Positions 9,227 to 14,741 of a stretch of DNA of 14,741 nt are shown here, piece by piece; the first letter of the stretch is position 1, and each line of letters starts with the position of its first letter. Position numbers and translations under genes: made by a program. The DNA comes from Actinomycetota bacterium. GTDB lineage: Bacteria; Actinomycetota; Actinomycetes; S36-B12; UBA10799. The notes beneath the pieces are model-generated. The model was not told the origin of the DNA. It made no database searches and saw nothing but the letters and a program-made list of their open reading frames with translations. The DNA lies in assembly GCA_003452655.1 (NCBI GenBank), contig DMNR01000252.1:1-14741 (forward strand), given 5' to 3'.

Positions 9227-10513
9227 ATGAACTCTGATCAGCCGACGATCGAAGCGGACGTTGTCGTCATTGGGGCCGGACTTGCCGGACTTGCCGCGGC
9301 GCGAACCCTGACTTCGGCCGGCCTTAGCACCGTCGTCCTTGAGAAGCAGGAAGTCGTCGGCGGTCGCGTCCGAACGGATGTGGTCGACGGCTTCCGCCTC
9401 GATCACGGCTTCCAGCTCTACAACCCGGCATATCCGGAAGGAAGCCGCGTATTCGACTACCCCGGTCTTGACCTGCAAGCGTTCACCCGTGGCGCGATGG
9501 TCAGCATGCCGTCGCGCAATTGGCTGCTCGCCGATCCCCGGCACGAGCCTCGGGCAATGTGGCAAGCGATCCGATCACCGATTGGTTCGCTAGCCGCCAA
9601 GACTCGATTCGCCTGGTACGCGTTGGCTCGAGAGCGAATGACAGCGGCAGACGTGATCGGGCAGAACGATTGCACCGCGTTGGAAGCCCTGCGGACCGCG
9701 AGCATCGATGACGAACTGATCGATTCGATGATCCGACCCTTCTTGGCAGGTGTGTTCCTAGAGCCTGACCTGGTGACTTCGAGACGGTTCATGGACCTGG
9801 TCCTGCGTTCGTTCGTGCGCGGCACTCCGAGCGTGCCGGCAAAAGGTATGCAGGCCCTGCCGGAACAGCTGGCAGCAGCACTGCCGATGGGCACAGTCCG
9901 AACGTCGGTAGCGGTGTCAGCCATCACGGGCAACGGTCCCGTGCGGGTGTTCACCGCTGGCGACGAAACCGTGGCTCGCGCAGTGGTGATCGCAACCGAT
10001 CCGCGCGCAGTGGGCTCGCTGGTCGATGGGTTCACTGCTCCCGCGATGAACTCGGTGACCACCTGGTATCACCGTGCATCACAATCTCCGCACGAGTTGT
10101 CAGGCGGCATCGGCGTCTTGGTAGTCGACGGACGTGGGCCGGGCAGAGTCGGCCCACTGGCCAATTCCGTGGTCATCAGCAATGCGGCCCGTTCTTACGC
10201 CCCGCCGGATACCGCCCTGGTGTCGAGCAGTGCGCTTGGGGTTCACGATTCACCGGCGGATGACGTTGCGGCCTTAGAGCACGCATCCACCTTGCACAGA
10301 GTGTCGACACGAGGCTGGGAACTGGTGGGGAAGTTCGTAATTGAGGACGCACTGCCCGCAACACCGGCTCCCCTCAACGTCCGCAAGGAAGTTCGGCTCG
10401 GCGAGGGTCGGTACGTCGCGGGCGACCATCGGGATACCCCCAGCATCCAGGGAGCACTCGTCAGTGGCCGACGAACGGCCCAAGCGGTGATCGCGGATCT
10501 AGCGGGCGCTTGA
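9227..10513 (+). CDS. FAD-dependent oxidoreductase (amine oxidase / phytoene desaturase-like superfamily)
   Basis: This is a 428-residue flavoprotein. The N-terminal dinucleotide-binding motif GAGLAG (16-21) is followed by Glu39, which would bind the FAD ribose, and by the GGRVRT motif (45-50) typical of the flavin amine oxidase, protoporphyrinogen oxidase and carotenoid desaturase group. The C-terminal FAD motif is clear, with YVAGD at about 396-400 followed by SIQGAL. No signal peptide is present, so it should be cytoplasmic or peripheral. The substrate cannot be read from the sequence; there are no carotenoid or haem genes alongside in this window. It begins six bases after the SDR stop codon with no obvious ribosome binding site, so coupled translation with the SDR is likely. 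A hairpin follows directly after the stop codon. Confidence 0.88.
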   Translation: MNSDQPTIEADVVVIGAGLAGLAAARTLTSAGLSTVVLEKQEVVGGRVRTDVVDGFRLDHGFQLYNPAYPEGSRVFDYPGLDLQAFTRGAMVSMPSRNWLLADPRHEPRAMWQAIRSPIGSLAAKTRFAWYALARERMTAADVIGQNDCTALEALRTASIDDELIDSMIRPFLAGVFLEPDLVTSRRFMDLVLRSFVRGTPSVPAKGMQALPEQLAAALPMGTVRTSVAVSAITGNGPVRVFTAGDETVARAVVIATDPRAVGSLVDGFTAPAMNSVTTWYHRASQSPHELSGGIGVLVVDGRGPGRVGPLANSVVISNAARSYAPPDTALVSSSALGVHDSPADDVAALEHASTLHRVSTRGWELVGKFVIEDALPATPAPLNVRKEVRLGEGRYVAGDHRDTPSIQGALVSGRRTAQAVIADLAGA

Positions 10514-10556
10514 ACGCGGACCCATCCAGACCGCACTTCCTGGTGGCGGTCCGCGT
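10514..10556 (+). terminator. Stable hairpin starting right after the FAD oxidoreductase stop codon
   Basis: ACGCGGACC (10514-10522) and GGTCCGCGT (10548-10556) form a perfect, GC-rich 9-bp stem. Inside the 25-base loop, CCAG and CTGG can pair further. The stem begins on the base after the TGA. No T tract follows, so this is either a U-tract-free terminator or an mRNA-stabilising hairpin. It separates the SDR/FAD unit from the next gene. Confidence 0.5.
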
Positions 10557-10581
10557 GCCTAGAAATGTCAGACCCCCTGCC

Positions 10582-10587
10582 TAGCCT
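10582..10587 (+). promoter_or_regulatory. Putative -10 box of a leaderless promoter for the HNH endonuclease gene
   Basis: TAGCCT fits TAnnnT and ends six bases before ATG 10594. A TG lies two bases before it, close to an extended -10 arrangement. No Shine-Dalgarno sequence is present, and no good -35 was found. Confidence 0.45.
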
Positions 10588-10593
10588 TGCCAC

Positions 10594-12000
10594 ATGTCAG
10601 CAGTCGACAGGGTCAGCGAATCCCACCCACACCTCGCGGCGCTAGATCCATCGAGGCTTATTGCTGCCGCAATCTCCAGCCAACCATCAGGTGAACTTCT
10701 GAGCCTGCTGTCCGAGCTGGACCCTTGGTCGCTGTCAGCATCAGATCAGCTTGACCTGGTGGTCGCCCTAGATCGCCACAGTTCGTGGATTAGTGCTCTT
10801 GGCGCCCAGGCCCTGGCCGCGGTCGCCGGGCCGATGCCTGAGGAGTCTGCCGAAGACGTCGATCCGTTTCAGGTGATTGACCCTGTTCGTGACGAAGTTG
10901 CCGCAGCCCTGCGCATCGCCTCTTCCACGGCCGCCGGACGTATCGCAGTTGCCCGCGACCTCGACACTCGACTTGTGGCAACCGCACGCCTCCTGGCCGC
11001 GGGGCAGCTCAGCTATGCCAAGGCGCTCGTCTTGCACTCGGAGTGCGAACGACTGACTGATCAGCACGCACACACCGTCGAGGCTGCCGTCCTTGGCCGC
11101 GCGGTCCACCAAACGCCCGGCCAGTTGCGGCGCAGCACACGCCGCGCTGCATTGCGAGTCTCGCCGCTGACGGTCGCCGATGAGGTCGAGGAGGAGTACG
11201 CGCGCAGGGAGGTTCGGATGTACCCCGCCGGGTCCGTCATGGTCACGATCGAGGCGACCCTTCCCGCGCCAGATGGCATCGCGGTGTGGAATACCCTAAC
11301 TGCCTGCGCTCTGGCAGATTCCCAGCCTGGTGACCAACGCACCCTCGATCACAAGCGAGCAGACGCCCTCACAAGGTGGGCCGTCGATGCCGCCGATAGG
11401 CCAGGACTGCCAACCCACCATCGGCGTCGATGCCTCGAGACCCACGTCGCTATCGATCTCCAGACTCTCCTCGGACTCGCGGATAATCCAGGAGAGCTAG
11501 AGGGCTTCGGCCCGATTCCTGCGCAGGTTGCTCGCAGTCTCGCTGCGGACTCCACCTGGCGACGTCTCGTCACCGACCCTGTCAATGGCCACCTACTCGA
11601 CTACGGCTCGACCGTCTACCCCCCACCGGCCCCCTTGCGGGAATACCTTCTGGTACGAGATCAAACCTGCCGTTTCCCGGGCTGCTCACAACCGGCAATA
11701 CGGACCGACCTTGACCACACTGAGGCCTTCACAGGAGATGATCGCGGTGGGGCAACATCGGCGAGCAACCTTCATTGCCTGTGCCGAAGGCACCATCGAC
11801 TCAAGACCCACCATCAGTGGAAGGTCACAGCTGAACCTGGCGCCCGATTGCGCTGGACGAGTCCGCGTGGCAGGTCCTACAAGACGGATCCGCCACCAGT
11901 TGTGGAGTCTCGCGCACCGCTTGACCTATCGCGATCAACATCAGTCGAGGCGTCATTCGCGCTGCGACTGGTAGCAGTCGGTTGCCGATTGAGGGCCTAG
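10594..12000 (+). CDS. DUF222 / HNH endonuclease domain protein (13E12 repeat family)
   Basis: This 468-residue protein belongs to the group annotated as '13E12 repeat' or HNH endonuclease signature proteins, which are often multi-copy in Actinomycetota genomes. The N-terminal two thirds (about 30-330) form the mostly helical DUF222 region. The C-terminal HNH domain has Cys359-x4-Cys364, Asp374-His375 in DLDH, Asn392, and Cys397-x2-His400 followed by His401, so the metal-binding and catalytic residues look intact. The last roughly 45 residues after it are not conserved in character. The biological role of the family is unclear; mobility or DNA repair has been suggested. No flanking direct repeats, integrase or inverted repeats mark it as a recent insertion. 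The start lacks a ribosome binding site. It is convergent with the protease gene 26 bases away. Confidence 0.9.
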   Translation: MSAVDRVSESHPHLAALDPSRLIAAAISSQPSGELLSLLSELDPWSLSASDQLDLVVALDRHSSWISALGAQALAAVAGPMPEESAEDVDPFQVIDPVRDEVAAALRIASSTAAGRIAVARDLDTRLVATARLLAAGQLSYAKALVLHSECERLTDQHAHTVEAAVLGRAVHQTPGQLRRSTRRAALRVSPLTVADEVEEEYARREVRMYPAGSVMVTIEATLPAPDGIAVWNTLTACALADSQPGDQRTLDHKRADALTRWAVDAADRPGLPTHHRRRCLETHVAIDLQTLLGLADNPGELEGFGPIPAQVARSLAADSTWRRLVTDPVNGHLLDYGSTVYPPPAPLREYLLVRDQTCRFPGCSQPAIRTDLDHTEAFTGDDRGGATSASNLHCLCRRHHRLKTHHQWKVTAEPGARLRWTSPRGRSYKTDPPPVVESRAPLDLSRSTSVEASFALRLVAVGCRLRA

Positions 12001-12026
12001 CCGCAGCTCCGCAAAGGACCAATCGG
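11985..12026. terminator. Possible weak hairpin between convergent HNH and protease genes
   Basis: CCGATTG (11985-11991) and CAATCGG (12020-12026) are 7-bp complementary arms around a 28-base loop that includes the HNH stop codon. The right arm can also form a local 4-bp hairpin (GACC with GGTC, 12017-12028). There is no T tract, so a role in termination is only a possibility. Confidence 0.25.
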
Positions 12027-14414
12027 TCAGTACTTCTTGAGACTCACTTGCGCAATGACGCCAGGGCCAGCCGCGTTCACCGCAGTGATCTGCACGGCAA
12101 ACCGAAGCTTCTTCTTCCGGGTGACAGAGGCCTTCGTCGAACCAGTGGACTTCCACGCCACCCACGTCTTGCCGCCGTTCTTGGAAACTCGGTACCTGTA
12201 GCCGGTCACCGCAGCACCGCCGTTGTTGGCAGGAGCGCGCCACGACAGATTGGCCTTCGCCTTTGAGTACTTCGCCTTGAGCGAACCAACGACTCCGGGG
12301 GCAGTCGGCTGTGGCGTGGGAGTAACAGGTGGTTCGACAACGGGCGGCGGGATCGCCGGGGCCTGTGGCGTGACCGGTTGCGAATTAGCTGACTCCGCGC
12401 TGGTCCCTTCGGAATTGGTGGCATCGACGGTGAACCTGTACGAGGTGCCATTCGTTAGACCTGACACGGAACAAGAGGTCGCGGCTGACGCAGGCGTAAT
12501 CGATGACGTTGAGCAACCAACACCAGGCATGACTACGGGGACGGCACCTTGGTAAGTCCGCACGGTGTAAGCAGTGATCGTGGCACCGCCGCTTGAAGGT
12601 GCTACCCACGAGACCGAGACGGACTGGTTCCCGGGCGTACCGCTCGGTGCAGTGGGGGTAGAGGGCGCACCCACCGGCATTGTCAATGGCGACGTCCCGG
12701 CGGCGCTCGTGCCGTCGGAGTTCGTTGCCGTGACTTTGAAGGTGTACGCAGTGCCGTTGGTGAGGCCCGACACTGTGCATTGGGGCGTGGCGGCGGTCGG
12801 TGCGACTGACGATGTCGAACACAGCTTTCCCGATTGGAGCGACTGCCCAACGTAGGCCTGAGCGGTGTATCCGGTAATCGTTGAACCATTGTCATCTGGG
12901 GCTGTCCATGCCACATCAACGCTACCGCTATGAGGCGTTGCGGTGATTGCCGAAGGCACCCCCGGAACCAATCCGGTGGTCACTGAATCAGCATTCAAGA
13001 TGCCAGTTCCGCAGTGGTTCAGCGTGGCATCGGGGTCACAGGTGTCGGCAGGGAACGCCTTCACATACGTCTTGATCCTGGCCTCAACCTGCGCCGGGGT
13101 TAGTACAGGGAACCGCGACTTCATGAGCGCAGCGAGCCCTGCGACGTGAGGCGCAGCCTGGCTCGTTCCGGACATGTACTTGTAGGTGTCAGCCAGCGGT
13201 CCTTGCAGCCCCGTGTTTGACGTCGAGGCGATGTCGTCGCCCGGCGCCGATACGTCGATCCCGGCACCATAGTTAGAGAAACTTGCGCGCTTGCCGTCTT
13301 CACGGATCGCACCCACGGCAATCAGATTGTCACAGCCTGCGGGGGCAGCACCCGCAACATCAATCGTGCTATTCCCCGCGGATGCAATCACGGTTGTGCC
13401 ATTGGCAACGGCAGTGTCGATGGCAGTTTGGTACGCGTTGTCACAAGCATGAACCCCACCGAGAGACATGTTGATCACGTCCGCCGGATTGGCATTGACG
13501 GGCACGCCCGAAACGGTGCCCCCCGAAGCCCACACGATTCCATCTACGATGTCACTGGAGTACCCACCGCATCGCCCGAGGACCCGGACGGGCTGAACCT
13601 TGACCCCTGGCGCAACTGCCGCGATACCTACCGCGTTGTCAGTTGCCGCATTGATCGTTCCCGTGACATGCATTCCGTGCCAACTGCTGGGCTTAGCCGT
13701 GCAACCGGGCGCGAGCACCGTCAAGCCACCGTCAAGGGCATCCTGGGTCACACCATCGCCGGGGTCTGTCGGGTCTGCATCGCGAGCATCTCCATCGTTG
13801 GCAATGAGGGTGTTAGAAATCATGTCGTAACCCGGCACCTGCTTAGCGGCATCAAGATCCGCATGCGTCTGGATTCCCGTGTCGAGTACTGCAACCACCA
13901 CGGACGAAGACCCAGTCGTCGTCGCCCACACGTCCGGGGCGTCTATTCCGTACGTACCGTTCAGACCCCACATCACCGGCTCAGTGGCGTAGTAGTGGTC
14001 GTTCGGGCTGGTCGCCGAGGAAGGTGCAACATCCGTTGTCGGCTGCACAATGTAGTCCGGCTCTGCGTACTTGACTCGCGGATCGGACGTCAGTTCAGCG
14101 GCGGCGCTGCGAGCTTCCGCCTGCGTCAACGGTTCGGAAAGTTCGACTGTGCGCAGACCCAGGCTCATCTTGCGGCCCGGCTCAAGATCGACTCCCTCGA
14201 CCGAGCTGTCGCCAGTGGCGACCCCCGGAGCTTCAGTCGCTGCAATTCCCGGTTCGTACTTCACGATCAACTGCGTGACTGGGAGCTCAGGAGCAGCAGG
14301 CGCGGGGACCTCGACAGCTGACGGTTCGGGGGAATCTGCGGCGGCGGAAGAGAGTGGGGCGGCCCAGGAAAGCGCCACCACGGCGATCACCGCGCAAAGG
14401 CCCCGCTTCCGCAT
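12027..14414 (-). CDS. Secreted subtilisin-like serine protease (S8) with fibronectin type III-like domains
   Basis: This is a 795-residue exported protease. I chose ATG 14414 because GAAGGG lies seven bases upstream and a signal peptide follows directly (Arg-Lys-Arg, hydrophobic core about 5-25, Ala-rich cleavage near 27). A propeptide of the I9 type spans about 38-120 and ends in VKYAEPDYIV. The catalytic triad is Asp178 (DTGIQ), His246 (HGMHVTG) and Ser418 (GTSQAAPHVAG), with oxyanion Asn348 (SAGN), so it should be active after maturation. Two fibronectin type III-like repeats follow (about 484-583 and 586-684), each with a Cys pair in a long loop. Then come a Pro-rich linker (about 685-705) and a third, very basic FN3-like domain (706-795). 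No LPxTG or transmembrane anchor is seen, so it is probably released or held non-covalently. The substrate is unknown. It is divergent from an oxidoreductase gene. Confidence 0.95.
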   Translation of the reverse strand: MRKRGLCAVIAVVALSWAAPLSSAAADSPEPSAVEVPAPAAPELPVTQLIVKYEPGIAATEAPGVATGDSSVEGVDLEPGRKMSLGLRTVELSEPLTQAEARSAAAELTSDPRVKYAEPDYIVQPTTDVAPSSATSPNDHYYATEPVMWGLNGTYGIDAPDVWATTTGSSSVVVAVLDTGIQTHADLDAAKQVPGYDMISNTLIANDGDARDADPTDPGDGVTQDALDGGLTVLAPGCTAKPSSWHGMHVTGTINAATDNAVGIAAVAPGVKVQPVRVLGRCGGYSSDIVDGIVWASGGTVSGVPVNANPADVINMSLGGVHACDNAYQTAIDTAVANGTTVIASAGNSTIDVAGAAPAGCDNLIAVGAIREDGKRASFSNYGAGIDVSAPGDDIASTSNTGLQGPLADTYKYMSGTSQAAPHVAGLAALMKSRFPVLTPAQVEARIKTYVKAFPADTCDPDATLNHCGTGILNADSVTTGLVPGVPSAITATPHSGSVDVAWTAPDDNGSTITGYTAQAYVGQSLQSGKLCSTSSVAPTAATPQCTVSGLTNGTAYTFKVTATNSDGTSAAGTSPLTMPVGAPSTPTAPSGTPGNQSVSVSWVAPSSGGATITAYTVRTYQGAVPVVMPGVGCSTSSITPASAATSCSVSGLTNGTSYRFTVDATNSEGTSAESANSQPVTPQAPAIPPPVVEPPVTPTPQPTAPGVVGSLKAKYSKAKANLSWRAPANNGGAAVTGYRYRVSKNGGKTWVAWKSTGSTKASVTRKKKLRFAVQITAVNAAGPGVIAQVSLKKY

Positions 14415-14568
14415 GGTCCAACCCTTCTGATGTCGCCGTTTCCAGACAGCGCCCATGGTGAACACGCGAACATCTGCCTTTAGTGTCGGCGGAAAACCAC
14501 TTTCAGCCCAGCGGAATCACCCGGATTGCCTAACTGCGAACCGGTACGCAACCCCCTCGACTGCCACC
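14415..14568. other. Divergent intergenic region, protease / Gfo-Idh-MocA gene
   Basis: These 154 bases hold the ribosome binding site of the protease (GAAGGG on the minus strand, about 14422-14427) and must hold promoters for both directions. I found no convincing -35/-10 pair and no strong dyad. An in-frame upstream ATG for the protease at 14465 has no ribosome binding site and would bury the signal peptide, so I treat this stretch as non-coding. Confidence 0.5.
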
Positions 14569-14741
14569 ATGGCGAGCATGGATTCAAGTGACGTTCGGAT
14601 TGCGCTCATTGGTTACGGTCTCGCAGGATCGGTATTCCATGCCCCATTGATCTCGACCACACCTGGAATGCAGTTGGCCGCAATTGTCACGGGCAACGCG
14701 GATCGCGTCGATCTTGCGCGCCGGATGCATCCAGGTACCGA
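14569..14741 (+). CDS. Gfo/Idh/MocA-family oxidoreductase (3'-truncated)
   Basis: The first 57 codons run to the window end without a stop. The protein opens with a beta strand and a GYGLAG motif (15-20), followed by Ser-x-Phe-His-Ala-Pro-Leu-Ile, the typical N-terminal NAD(P)-binding start of Gfo/Idh/MocA sugar or inositol dehydrogenase-like enzymes. A second strand (about 36-41) leads to Thr-Gly-Asn-Ala-Asp-Arg, the usual cofactor-binding loop region. The start could be ATG 14569 or ATG 14578 (three codons later); neither has a clear ribosome binding site. The substrate cannot be predicted from this fragment. It is divergent from the protease gene. Confidence 0.85.
   Translation, partial: MASMDSSDVRIALIGYGLAGSVFHAPLISTTPGMQLAAIVTGNADRVDLARRMHPGT

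Noticed and set aside
10594..12000. The HNH gene as part of a restriction or phage-defence island
   Set aside because: There is no methyltransferase, helicase or other defence gene nearby, and the flanks are ordinary metabolic and protease genes.
13428..14321. A 297-codon plus-strand open frame inside the protease gene
   Set aside because: It is antisense to the S8 catalytic and propeptide region. Its translation is Arg/His-rich and low in order, as expected for a shadow frame.
14415..14465. Upstream ATG at 14465 as the protease start
   Set aside because: It adds 17 residues before a normal signal peptide and has no ribosome binding site, while ATG 14414 has GAAGGG seven bases upstream.

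Overview
The window looks like chromosomal DNA of a high-GC Gram-positive bacterium (Actinomycetota). The signs are a moderately high GC content, a succinate dehydrogenase cluster ordered D-A-B, a DUF1918 protein, a DUF222/HNH '13E12'-type endonuclease, and several gene starts with no Shine-Dalgarno sequence but a -10 hexamer exactly six bases upstream. The species cannot be named from sequence alone. From memory, sdh genes, a D-Ala-D-Ala carboxypeptidase and trpS also lie within one chromosomal neighbourhood in mycobacteria, which would fit an ancestral layout.

Left part (1-2827, plus strand): the end of sdhD, then complete sdhA and sdhB, forming complex II of the respiratory chain and TCA cycle. 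Convergent to it is a small secreted protein of unknown function (2858-3280, minus). A 253-base divergent intergenic region rich in inverted repeats separates that gene from a membrane-anchored D-alanyl-D-alanine carboxypeptidase (3534-4754, plus), followed by a 62-residue DUF1918 protein.

Middle part (5115-8250, minus strand): a three-gene operon xth, CNNM/CBS-domain membrane protein, trpS. Both junctions are four-base ATGA overlaps. It ends in a hairpin followed by a T tract, and the two arms of that hairpin carry the stop codons of trpS and of the convergent DUF1918 gene. Divergent to xth is a two-gene unit of a short-chain dehydrogenase/reductase and an FAD-dependent oxidoreductase (8345-10513, plus). 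The SDR has leucine where the family has its catalytic tyrosine.

Right part: a DUF222/HNH endonuclease gene (10594-12000, plus), convergent with a large secreted subtilisin-family protease carrying fibronectin type III-like domains (12027-14414, minus). The window closes with the first 57 codons of a Gfo/Idh/MocA-family oxidoreductase (14569 onward, plus).

I see no tRNA, rRNA, CRISPR array, insertion sequence or prophage. Most of the region is ordinary housekeeping DNA. The points most worth a second look are the SDR active-site change, the recurring leaderless-start signature, the dyad-rich region at 3281-3533, and the hairpins at convergent gene ends.
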